Source: Bacteroidota bacterium (lineage in GTDB: Bacteria; Bacteroidota; Kryptoniia; Kryptoniales; JAKASW01). From it: a stretch of 6,670 bases of DNA. A program made the position numbers and the translations under genes. How positions within the stretch are numbered: the first letter of the stretch is position 1; each line of letters begins with the position of its first letter. A model generated the notes under the pieces. The model was not told the DNA's origin, did not search any database, and worked only from the letters and a program-made list of their open reading frames with translations. Of the stretch, positions 1 through 5,907 are shown one piece after another. Location: contig JAJYOS010000370.1 of NCBI GenBank assembly GCA_021796055.1, positions 1-6,670 of the forward strand, read 5' to 3'.

Positions 1-460
1 GGCCATGTATAAAAAAAGGGGGGTGAGGCTTTTGTCGAGCTTCTCGTCGTTCGGTGATCGAATCCACGACTTAAACACTGTATCGCCAGGATGCCTTATT
101 TTTCCCGAAGGATCGTGGGTAGACAAGCTCATTTAGTGACCGACGGAATCCCCGTGAAGCAAAGGCAAGGGTGAGTCGAAAAGCACACGTTTTCCGGTCA
201 CCTCACGGAACCGAATATTTTATCTTTACTCGGCTTTCTCTTGGGCACGATCTAACGTCGCAGTGCAAGCAGCCCCGTTCACCCAGCGACCGCCGACAAA
301 TCTATAACACGTTAACCTGGACTCATCTCAAGAAATCCGAGTAACATTGACAAATTTAGCTCTTGAATTAATAGCGGCTTTGGATAGATAATTAAGAAAT
401 ACAGCTTTTGACCCGGCGACATCGGTTGTCTGCCAGCGCGCCATTTTTAGTAACATCAAA
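1..460. other. Non-coding stretch, no gene recognised
   Basis: No convincing reading frame was found on either strand. The opposite-strand frame at 328-603 mostly overlaps the start of the next gene and resembles nothing known to me. There is a homopolymer pair near the left edge (A7 at 11-17 followed directly by G6 at 18-23). A 7-bp inverted repeat (GTGACCG at 136-142, CGGTCAC at 195-201) and a TTCCG/CGGAA pair (192-196, 206-210) are present but do not form a compact RNA fold I recognise. The last ~100 bases probably hold the promoter and leader of the gene at 461; TTGACA at 348-353 has no good -10 partner. Confidence 0.5.
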
Positions 461-1162
461 ATGAATATCCGGCAGCAGAATTTGAGACTTATTTTCTTAT
501 TGGCGATATCTTCGTTATCCGCGACCACGCTACTCACACGAACCGCGAGCGCGCGGCCGGGTTGTCCCGTTAATTTTCTTGAACCGCGCATTATCCGCGT
601 CACGAACGAACTCAGAGACTACATAAGAAGCGACAATTTTCCTACGGTAAGCAGGAGTCGTGAAGTTGAGCTTCATCATATCGATATGATTTTCATAAAA
701 GGGATGGAGCTCTCTCACAATAATGTGGGCATTGCCCTGCTCGCAATTTCCATAGCCGTGCTTAACAGGACTTACTTTGAACCGACGTTCCCATTGCTTG
801 GGAGGATTAAGATACCGCTCCCCTCGGAGGATTCAGTCGCGGCCGCTCAAAGAATAAAGAAACTGCCGCGATATTTCTTTTCCGATTCGCCGAAGGACAG
901 ATGGGGTGACAGCGCAAAGCTGGTTCATTTCTTCGGCTCGGCATTCTTAACCTACACTATAGGAGGAAAGGGACTACCGGACGCTTTCGGAGTGTGGATC
1001 GAAGAGGGCGAAGCAACTTTCAAGCTCGACTCACTCGGCCAGAACCGCGACGTCTTTATAAACAGGCTAGGCCAACGCTTCGGCCAGGCATTAAGTGATG
1101 GACGCGTTGTTTTACCTTCCGACTTTCTTTGGTCACGCTACCTTGGGAGAAAGCGTAATTAG
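461..1162 (+). CDS. Exported YfiM/VanZ-like (DUF2279-type) protein
   Basis: A 233-residue protein. Residues 1-31 form a signal peptide or N-terminal anchor: basic start, a hydrophobic run IFLLAISSLS, then TASA as a likely cleavage site. A second hydrophobic stretch lies at about 88-103. The C-terminal half carries a recognisable pattern: D150, K153 and HFFGSAFLTY (H156 on), then IEEGEATFKLD (180-190), then D197 and N201-x-x-G-x-x-FG. This resembles the D-K-x-x-H-F, K-E-x-x-D, D-x-x-x-N-x-x-G signature of the YfiM/VanZ-like (DUF2279) group of small envelope proteins. The assignment is by pattern, not alignment. The family's biochemical role is not established, so none is claimed. The start was chosen because it gives a full signal peptide; no clear Shine-Dalgarno site precedes it. 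The gene stands alone and converges on the DUF2911 gene. Confidence 0.75.
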   Translation: MNIRQQNLRLIFLLAISSLSATTLLTRTASARPGCPVNFLEPRIIRVTNELRDYIRSDNFPTVSRSREVELHHIDMIFIKGMELSHNNVGIALLAISIAVLNRTYFEPTFPLLGRIKIPLPSEDSVAAAQRIKKLPRYFFSDSPKDRWGDSAKLVHFFGSAFLTYTIGGKGLPDAFGVWIEEGEATFKLDSLGQNRDVFINRLGQRFGQALSDGRVVLPSDFLWSRYLGRKRN

Positions 1163-1284
1163 TTAATGAACAGTTGGATTTCACGTCCTGATGGAGAGGA
1201 GACGGAAAAACTTTCTGGAGTGTCGCGCCCCATTTAAGTTCATTCCTTATTAGCCAACATCAGTCGGGCATTAATGATCGGCCA

Positions 1285-1327
1285 TGCCAGGACTGCCGCG
1301 AACGAAATACGTGCGGGAATCCTGGCA
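1285..1327. terminator. Symmetric hairpin between convergent genes
   Basis: The outer stem is a perfect 8-bp inverted repeat, TGCCAGGA (1285-1292) with TCCTGGCA (1320-1327). Inside it are a 3x3 internal loop, a CCGC/GCGG stem (1296-1299 with 1313-1316), a two-base bulge, and ACG/CGT (1302-1304 with 1310-1312) closing an AAATA loop. It begins 21 bases past the DUF2911 stop codon and about 120 bases past the plus-strand stop. Its position suggests a shared terminator or a 3'-end-protecting structure. It lacks a T-tract on either side, so classical intrinsic termination is not shown. Confidence 0.5.
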
Positions 1328-1347
1328 GGTATGAATATGTCGATAGA

Positions 1348-1932
1348 TTATTCCTTGGGGAGCGAGATATTGAACGGCACTTTGAGATTGTCCCACCAGA
1401 GGTAGGCGGTCGCGGAAGTTCCCGCGAGATGATCGAAGCCATACATCAGCCACTCCATGTGCGGCGCCTCGACCGGCTTCACGGTTATCCTGAGGGCATC
1501 ATCCGCCTGATTATAAGAAAAACTTCCCCAGGCCGAGTTGTCCTTGCTGAATATGATGACCCACTCCTTCTTACCGGGGATCATGAAGAGGCCGTATTTC
1601 CCCGCCGGCAGCTCATGCCCTTCAACGATGACATCCTTGCTGAATTGGATGGTCGTGTTTTCGTTGGCGCCGGCCCTCCAGGGAAAGGGCTTCCCCTTTG
1701 ATTCCTTATTTCCAGGTGCCAAACCATAGGGCACGAGTCCGCCCCATATCCTTCTCCCTTTCACTCCGGGCCTGCTGTAATCAATCGTAATATCTGTATT
1801 CACTCCAATTCTCTGCATGACGCTGGCCTTAAGGCTCAGGCGCACCTTGTTTTGCTGCGCGGAAGAGGCAGAAGCCACCATCATGAGAGCTGACAAAATC
1901 AGTAGAGGACTAAGTAGTTTCAGAAGCTTCAT
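1348..1932 (-). CDS. DUF2911 domain protein, secreted
   Basis: A 194-residue protein with an N-terminal signal peptide (MKLLKLL, then a hydrophobic run to about residue 21; likely cleavage near SSA|Q, residue 25), so it is probably periplasmic. The rest is one DUF2911 domain. Its hallmarks are visible in order: YSRPGVKGRRIWG (52-64), PWRAGANENTTIQFS (84-98), LPAGKYGLFMIPG (108-120), EWVIIFSKD (123-131) and DALRITVKPV (145-154). Length matches single-domain members. The family is widespread in Bacteroidota and relatives, and I know of no settled molecular function. The start is secure: ATG sits 5 bases after a perfect AAGGAGG. It reads the same way as the exosortase locus upstream, but a 239-base hairpin-rich gap suggests a separate transcript. 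The C-terminus (ISLPKE) carries no sorting tail. Confidence 0.93.
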   Translation of the reverse strand: MKLLKLLSPLLILSALMMVASASSAQQNKVRLSLKASVMQRIGVNTDITIDYSRPGVKGRRIWGGLVPYGLAPGNKESKGKPFPWRAGANENTTIQFSKDVIVEGHELPAGKYGLFMIPGKKEWVIIFSKDNSAWGSFSYNQADDALRITVKPVEAPHMEWLMYGFDHLAGTSATAYLWWDNLKVPFNISLPKE

Positions 1933-1937
1933 CGTTC

Positions 1938-1944
1938 CCTCCTT
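1938..1944 (-). promoter_or_regulatory. Strong Shine-Dalgarno site of the DUF2911 gene
   Basis: On the minus strand the sequence AAGGAGG lies 5 bases before the ATG at 1932. It is a perfect anti-16S match and fixes the start codon. It also shows that this genome uses classical Shine-Dalgarno initiation for at least some genes. Confidence 0.85.
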
Positions 1945-1976
1945 TTTCTAGAATCTAATTCATTCCATTCATAATA

Positions 1977-2098
1977 TTCAGCTGAACGTTTTGCCCGCCG
2001 GAAAACTCTTGCGTATGGATTCTATGAGTGGGTTTAGCGGCCGGAAAATCTTCCGGACTCCTCATTCACTGCTGAATTTCATAAACTGTTTCCGAAAC
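1977..2098. repeat. Cluster of small inverted repeats in an intergenic gap
   Basis: The gap between the exosortase locus and the DUF2911 gene carries five short palindromic elements: TTCAGCTGAA (1977-1986); GTTTT/AAAAC with inner CC/GG pairs (1988-2006); CCGGAA-AATC-TTCCGG (2041-2056, a 6-bp stem with a 4-base loop); ATTCA-CTGC-TGAAT (2064-2077); and GTTTCCGAAAC (2088-2098). A near-copy GCCGGAAAA(C)TCTT occurs at 1997-2010 and 2040-2052. On the minus strand these lie after the end of the exosortase operon and before the DUF2911 start, so they could shape the operon 3' end or the DUF2911 leader. No T-tract follows any of them. Confidence 0.4.
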
Positions 2099-2171
2099 GG
2101 AGACTTCGTGAATAGAATGGGGTCCAGGAAGAAAAGAGAGACGCTTTTTTCCAGGGAAGCCACCGAACGGA

Positions 2172-2711
2172 TTAGGGACCAGGTTTCGCCTGCCGGTCGC
2201 TCTCCCCAAATGCCGGATTCTGCCCGACCGATGAGTTTGCCTTCCGCTTTTCTCTGGTTTCAAACCAGGCAAGTGCTACGATTCCAAATGAAGCCGGAAG
2301 AAGAAAGTAACTCAGAAGATCCATTCCTTGAAGGAAAACTTGGCTTCCCAATAACCCCATGAATAGGAAGCCGGTCTCAACAAGGAAGAAAACGCAATGG
2401 AACAGCGTTGTAAAAATAGTCCAGCCCCTGTCTGCGTCAATTATTACAAAGAATATTATCGGAATGATGTAGTACGCGCCAAACGCCACGCCATAGTTGA
2501 AGTGTCTTGGAGTAGCCTGCCCTAATTTCACCTCTACATCAATTCGCTGCGGACTATAATCTATTAGCTTTGTCCCGGCTTTGTGACTAGCTGCCGCCAG
2601 AGCTTCAGGGTATATCATGTCTCGCACGATAACTCCACGAATCGGCCGAACGACAAGCAGGTAAATTCCTGCAAGCGCCACTACGAGGATGAGCGGTTTA
2701 GCCAATAGCAC
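2172..2711 (-). CDS. Exosortase-associated membrane protein
   Basis: A 179-residue integral membrane protein. Hydrophobic helices are visible at about 6-23, 74-92, 98-120 and 132-150. A soluble loop of about 50 residues (24-73, with YPEAL and the beta-like RIDVEVKLG) lies between helices 1 and 2. The C-terminal tail (151-179) is hydrophilic. The GTG start at 2711 lies inside the 3' end of the exosortase gene (14-base overlap), and an in-frame TGA three codons upstream rules out an earlier start. No good Shine-Dalgarno site precedes it, so translation is probably coupled to the exosortase. Small exosortases of Bacteroidota are often paired with a dedicated small membrane protein (the XrtF- and XrtX-associated types), and size, topology and position fit that role. 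The exact subfamily is not resolved. A function in substrate presentation or stabilising the exosortase is inference only. Confidence 0.7.
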   Translation of the reverse strand: MLLAKPLILVVALAGIYLLVVRPIRGVIVRDMIYPEALAAASHKAGTKLIDYSPQRIDVEVKLGQATPRHFNYGVAFGAYYIIPIIFFVIIDADRGWTIFTTLFHCVFFLVETGFLFMGLLGSQVFLQGMDLLSYFLLPASFGIVALAWFETREKRKANSSVGQNPAFGESDRQAKPGP

Positions 2712-3267
2712 CGGAGGAATTCACAACTTCTTCAGATCCGCCTTTTACTCGTCCCCAGTTGACCCAGAAGATCCACAATGCAAGAACAATTCCATCATAG
2801 ACAGCTTCCGTCAAATAAAGATGGAAGAAGTTAAACGAGTCCGGCCAATAAAGTTGGCTGAGTGTGAGAACGCAAATTCGCAAGATGTTCCCAATCACGA
2901 GGATGACGGAACCAGAAAGAATCATGAGGAGTCTCTTGCGCTTGTCTCCCGGATAAGCAACGAGGAAAGATATGAAAAGCCCGATTGCCGCGAGGCCGTC
3001 GCATCCGCTCGACACTTCGATCCCCGCAAGGCGATGAATCCATAGAATGTTCGCATGGGGTAACACTGAGTATCCAACCGCACTGAGCAGCCAGGCGCTC
3101 GCCAGCACCAGGTAATGTTCCGTCCATGAGTCGAACCAGCCGGCCGGGCTGAGAATGATATTATACAGTATATACCAGACGGCATAAGCGCCCAGTGCCT
3201 TGAAAATAAACTTAAAGGGAGCATTGTACTTTACGAAGACACGTAGTCGGTTAAAGATATCTTTCAT
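2698..3267 (-). CDS. Exosortase-family membrane transpeptidase (small, Xrt type)
   Basis: A 189-residue multi-pass membrane protein with the exosortase/archaeosortase signature. The catalytic set is visible: Cys89 in EVSSGCDGLAA, Arg130 in GNILRI, and His149 in FFHLY, the last followed by the family-typical helix and a Trp-rich end (ALWIFWVNWGR). Helices are likely at about 22-40, 50-70, 88-106, 111-136 and 152-170. Exosortases cleave C-terminal sorting tails of secreted proteins after Sec export and are thought to transfer the protein to an envelope acceptor. At 189 residues this lacks the extra domains of the long EpsH-type enzymes and matches the small Bacteroidota forms (XrtF/XrtX-like). 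The start is the only upstream ATG; its Shine-Dalgarno site is weak. The gene overlaps the associated membrane protein, and a likely substrate gene lies 214 bases upstream in the same direction. Subfamily letter is not certain. Confidence 0.88.
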   Translation of the reverse strand: MKDIFNRLRVFVKYNAPFKFIFKALGAYAVWYILYNIILSPAGWFDSWTEHYLVLASAWLLSAVGYSVLPHANILWIHRLAGIEVSSGCDGLAAIGLFISFLVAYPGDKRKRLLMILSGSVILVIGNILRICVLTLSQLYWPDSFNFFHLYLTEAVYDGIVLALWIFWVNWGRVKGGSEEVVNSSGAIG

Positions 3268-3481
3268 TGAAGTTAGGCTTGCCGGCCCAGGCTTGAAGAT
3301 AGCAGTGTCCTGAATTCAATTTACATTGATTGAGAATGCAATAATTTTGGCGCTAAGCCCGCGAGGAGTCGTAAACGACATTCTTACAGCTAAGGACTCA
3401 GAGCTCGATCGCGATCTCGCAGATCATTTTGAGCGCCCCTTAGGAAATCGAATCCAATGAGGCTACACCCCAGGAGATGCA
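3268..3481 (-). other. Gap between sortase substrate and exosortase genes
   Basis: This 214-base gap holds no reading frame I can support. It contains a perfect 10-bp palindrome GATCGCGATC (3407-3416) and a short hairpin GTCGTAAACGAC (3369-3380) nested in GAGTC/GACTC (3366-3370 with 3395-3399). It could hold a promoter for the exosortase pair or an intercistronic processing structure; no clear -35/-10 pair is seen. Whether substrate and exosortase share a transcript is therefore open. Confidence 0.35.
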
Positions 3482-3838
3482 CTACTTGCTTTTCGACTTG
3501 GCTCTGTATTTGGTCAAAGCGTACATACCATACGCGCCCCCGGCGATTGCCAGAAATGGGAGCCCCTCGGTAATCGGGACTTGAGACGGTCTTCGACGAT
3601 GCCCATTATCGTCAGAGCGGCCTCCCTTATCATCATTTCGATTTCCGTGTTCGTCGGAGCCTCTCCAGTCATGATTATGTTGACGTCCATTATTGTCGGA
3701 CTGCCAGCCGTTATGATCGGAGTTCGAACCATGTGATCCAGATTGCGATCTGTAAGTCGGCCCGGCCAATGCAACTGCCGCGGAAGCTGCAAAAAGGAAT
3801 ATCGACATGATACCGGTCCGAATAATCGTTGCTCTCAT
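3482..3838 (-). CDS. Small secreted protein with PID-CTERM-like sorting tail (likely exosortase substrate)
   Basis: A 118-residue three-part protein. Residues 1-26 are a signal peptide (basic MRATIIR, hydrophobic core, AVALA|G cleavage). Residues 27-86 are a low-complexity hydrophilic stretch rich in Asp, Asn, Gly, His, Ser and Arg, with recurring D/N-N-G and D-D-N-G units and no cysteine. Residues 87-118 form a sorting tail: the motif VPITEGLPF, a hydrophobic glycine-rich helix (LAIAGGAYGMYAL, 96-108), then a basic end (KYRAKSKSK). This is the architecture of exosortase substrates and closely resembles the PID-CTERM tail of Bacteroidota, usually VPIDGG-L followed by an AGxAYG helix, with Thr90-Glu91 in place of Asp-Gly. 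The start is supported by AAGGGAG four bases upstream. Encoding beside an exosortase strongly suggests they work together. The mature product would be a short, highly polar surface peptide; its role is unknown. Confidence 0.82.
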   Translation of the reverse strand: MRATIIRTGIMSIFLFAASAAVALAGPTYRSQSGSHGSNSDHNGWQSDNNGRQHNHDWRGSDEHGNRNDDKGGRSDDNGHRRRPSQVPITEGLPFLAIAGGAYGMYALTKYRAKSKSK

Positions 3839-4299
3839 TTATCTCCCTTGTTTCCGTCTGTTTTATCTTTTAACCCGCATCGCCAACCGGCCCCCTCATG
3901 ACCGTTACGATGCACGTTCAATTTTATGACATCCGGCCCCGTTCCATCCTACAGCTCGCTTGCTGAACCAGGCCCACTTAAAGTTTTCCGTATCCTTAAC
4001 AAATCATATTAATGTCGAGTTCCGTCTGAAAGACCTTAAACGGCCCTTTAATCGGGAAAACGAGACAAATTAACGTTTTTTTTGTTGAACCCGATAAATT
4101 TAAGTCGACCGACCCGGTGGCCATTGGCGTCATTGGACAACAATTTGTTTCAAAAGCGGAAAATTCCTGGGAACAGAACTCACACCTAGTTGTGCTCTCC
4201 ACACGAAGACCTGAATTGAGAATCGTCGTAATGCCAGGTCGAATGAAGGGGGAAAGATATTCAATCATCACCATTCGTTAGGATCTTACCATTCTCATC
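3839..4299. other. Non-coding stretch upstream of the sortase substrate
   Basis: About 460 bases without a supportable gene. An open minus-strand frame (3996-4274) has no Shine-Dalgarno site, no signal peptide or motif, and unusual Cys/Met/Thr-rich composition, so it is not called. Small inverted repeats occur: GACCTG/CAGGTC (4208-4213 with 4235-4240) and an A/T-rich pair AAAACG/CGTTTT (4057-4062 with 4074-4079) running into a T8 tract (4076-4083). The promoter of the substrate gene must lie near the low end of this stretch, but no consensus pair could be recognised. Confidence 0.45.
3843..3849 (-). promoter_or_regulatory. Shine-Dalgarno site of the sortase-substrate gene
   Basis: AAGGGAG on the minus strand lies four bases before the ATG at 3838. 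It supports this start and hence the full signal peptide of the substrate. Confidence 0.7.
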
Positions 4300-4342
4300 A
4301 AAAAAGAAAACCCGCTCCAACATTTTATTGCTGAAACGGGTT
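4300..4342 (-). terminator. Intrinsic terminator downstream of the GH92 remnant
   Basis: Read on the minus strand, AACCCG (4342-4337) pairs with CGGGTT (4314-4309). Inside, after a 3x3 internal loop, CAGCA (4333-4329) pairs with TGTTG (4322-4318) with one G-U, closing a six-base loop. The stem is followed immediately by TTCTTTTTT (4308-4300). This is a textbook rho-independent terminator. It lies 93 bases past the stop codon of the GH92 fragment and points the same way, so it is probably the original terminator of that gene. Confidence 0.8.
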
Positions 4343-4434
4343 CGCCTTAGGGAGAAGAAGATTTCTTCATTGAAATGTCAGAACATCCTCAATCCATGCT
4401 CATAAGTATTTTATCAAATCTTTTCTCTTTCATG

Positions 4435-5190
4435 CTATTTGAATATCGGTGGCAACATCTTTTCTCCCCACTTCGATGGCTGCGGCCCCATATTTAATAC
4501 CAGCGTTCCACCCCTCACAATATCCTTGTGATATATCCAGGCCCGGTCAAATGGCTTCCCGTCGAGTGTCGCAGATTGTATGTAGACATTCTTACCTGAA
4601 AAATGCTTCGCATCGATTTCAAATTGTGCCCCGTTCGCCAGGTGCAGAATTGTCCTCTTAATGAACGGAGACGTGATGAGATAATACGGCTGACCTGCAT
4701 TGGGATAGATACCCATCATGTGGAATGCGAGCCAGGACGACATCGCTCCAGAGTCGTCGTTGCCCGGAAGGCCGTTGCGCTTCGCGCTATAGTTTTTCTC
4801 GATGATCTCCCTGGTTTGCTGACTGCTGAGATCCGGCCTCCCTATCCAATCATAAAGGCACGATGTAAGAAAGTCCGGCTCGTTGCCGACATCGTAATAT
4901 CCGTTGTCGAAGAAGGTATTCAGCCTCTTCTCGAACGCTTTCCTTCCGATTAATTTACCTTCTTTGCGTTCGCGTCCATACAATTTGATGTCTTTCACTC
5001 TTCGTCGTCGGTTCAGGTCAGCCATGAAGAGGGGCTGTACCATGACGCAAGCGGACGAAGTTCGCATGAAATAACGGCGTGCGTCACAATGGCGCACCGT
5101 GTGCTGGAAAGAGTTGCGGCCTGCTTCGCGCTGTAAAGCGAGCTCTGAGATAACCATAAATCGAGGATATCCTTTCCGCGTGGCGGGCAC
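4435..5190 (-). pseudogene. C-terminal remnant of a GH92 alpha-mannosidase
   Basis: The open frame gives 251 residues, of which about 79-248 are clear GH92: KLIGRKAFEKRLNTFF, YYDVGNEPDFLTSCLYDW (99-115), GLPGNDDSGAMSSWLAFHM (140-158), GIYPNAGQPYYLITSPF (160-176), then the C-terminal beta-sandwich end (HFSGKNVYIQSATLDGK, WIYHKDIVRGG, LVLNM). GH92 enzymes are Ca2+-dependent exo-alpha-mannosidases of usually 700-800 residues, normally exported. Here the N-terminal two thirds and the signal peptide are missing. Residues 1-75 look wrong for the family apart from a possible FMR (41-43); other frames upstream, to about 5275, give only scraps, suggesting several frameshifts. The divergent lipoprotein gene begins at 5344, so no room remains for the missing part. 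The intact terminator and well-preserved C-terminus point to fairly recent decay. A functional short protein is unlikely. Confidence 0.85.
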
Positions 5191-5330
5191 ATATAAGCAT
5201 CACTCCCCACCAGATTCTCGGCGGCTGCTTGTAATGTATTCTGCTCGAGTACGCGTCAAAGCCGTAATGAGTTCGAAGAATGTTGGTGAACTTTCTGGCA
5301 TGCTGAGCCGTTGGAGTAGACAGGAAGAAA

Positions 5331-5335
5331 GAAGG
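5331..5335 (+). promoter_or_regulatory. Shine-Dalgarno site deciding a GTG start
   Basis: GAAGG lies eight bases before GTG at 5344. It supports this GTG as the start of the lipoprotein gene. There is no in-frame ATG that would preserve the signal peptide. Confidence 0.65.
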
Positions 5336-5343
5336 TAATTACC

Positions 5344-5748
5344 GTGAAATCAGTAACACTTGCTTTTTCACTCTTGATCTTATCATCGCTCGGTCTGTCC
5401 AGCTGTTACACAACATTCGTGAGCTCCCCCACTCCTTATGCGCGGCCGCCGGCATCGTACCGGAGGTATCCACGCCATCGCAGGTACTATCGCAATGGCG
5501 GATATTACGGCTTCCGCTACCAAATGCCAGGCTATGTACCCGCTCCTCAGCCATATGGACAGCCTTATGTCCAGTCTTATCAGGGCTACAATCAGCCGCC
5601 GGTTGTCACTCAGACTGTGCCGGGTTACGTGTCACCGCCTCAACAACCAACTTACACGCCCCCGGCTCGGCTACCCCGAGGCTTCGTACAATCGCCGATT
5701 AGTACTCCGTCACCTCAAAAGGCGCCGACACCAAGAACCAGACATTAA
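5344..5748 (+). CDS. Small Tyr/Pro/Gln-rich lipoprotein
   Basis: A 134-residue protein with a lipoprotein signal peptide: MKSVTLAFSLLILSSLGLSSC, with a hydrophobic core and Cys21 in an LSSC lipobox. The mature part is low-complexity. Residues 30-60 are Arg/Tyr-rich (YRRYPRHRRYYRNGGYYG). Residues 61-118 are rich in Pro, Tyr, Gln and Val, with a repeated unit PGYVPAPQP (62-70) and PGYVSPPQQP (93-102). The tail is Pro/Thr/Ser-rich. There is no enzyme domain. Proteins of this kind are usually outer-membrane-anchored and disordered, possibly binding the cell wall or other envelope parts, but no role can be assigned. It starts with GTG and reads in the same direction as the gene at 5908, 159 bases downstream. 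It diverges from the GH92 remnant. The strong composition bias means similarity searches will give spurious hits. Confidence 0.75.
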   Translation: MKSVTLAFSLLILSSLGLSSCYTTFVSSPTPYARPPASYRRYPRHRRYYRNGGYYGFRYQMPGYVPAPQPYGQPYVQSYQGYNQPPVVTQTVPGYVSPPQQPTYTPPARLPRGFVQSPISTPSPQKAPTPRTRH

Positions 5749-5907
5749 ACTCAATCTCAATGGCGATAGATATCAGCAGCCCACGACACATTTCGTATCG
5801 TCGCCCCTCAATGACACCCGGCATGAAAGACAATGTTCAAGACTGAAGAGTGCCGCGACGACAATTACACGATCATCCTTTTTCGTTAAATTCGATAGGA
5901 CATTTCA
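5749..5907 (+). other. Intergenic spacer
   Basis: A 159-base spacer with no supportable gene. A 7-bp inverted repeat TCGTCGC/GCGACGA (5798-5804 with 5855-5861) has a 50-base loop and no T-tract, so it is not called a terminator. AGGA at 5897-5900 is the likely Shine-Dalgarno site for the ATG at 5908. Confidence 0.4.

Noticed and set aside
136..208. Possible structured RNA from GTGACCG/CGGTCAC and TTCCG/CGGAA pairs
   Set aside because: The pairs conflict with each other, loops are long, and no riboswitch or known ncRNA core motif is present.
348..376. TTGACA as a possible -35 promoter box before the gene at 461
   Set aside because: At 17-base spacing the -10 position reads ATAGCG, a poor match, and no Bacteroidota-type TAnnTTTG box is correctly placed.
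1165..1244. AATGAAC/GTTCATT inverted repeat after the plus-strand gene
   Set aside because: The 66-base loop makes a functional hairpin unlikely; the better structure is at 1285-1327.
2689..3045. Plus-strand open frame opposite the exosortase gene
   Set aside because: It is the antisense shadow of the exosortase, whose catalytic motifs are intact on the minus strand.
4057..4083. AAAACG/CGTTTT hairpin running into T8 as a plus-strand terminator
   Set aside because: The stem is A/T-rich, overlaps the T-tract, and no plus-strand gene lies upstream.
3996..4274. Minus-strand open frame of 92 codons between the substrate gene and the GH92 remnant
   Set aside because: No Shine-Dalgarno site, no signal peptide or motif, and Cys/Met/Thr-rich composition unlike its neighbours.
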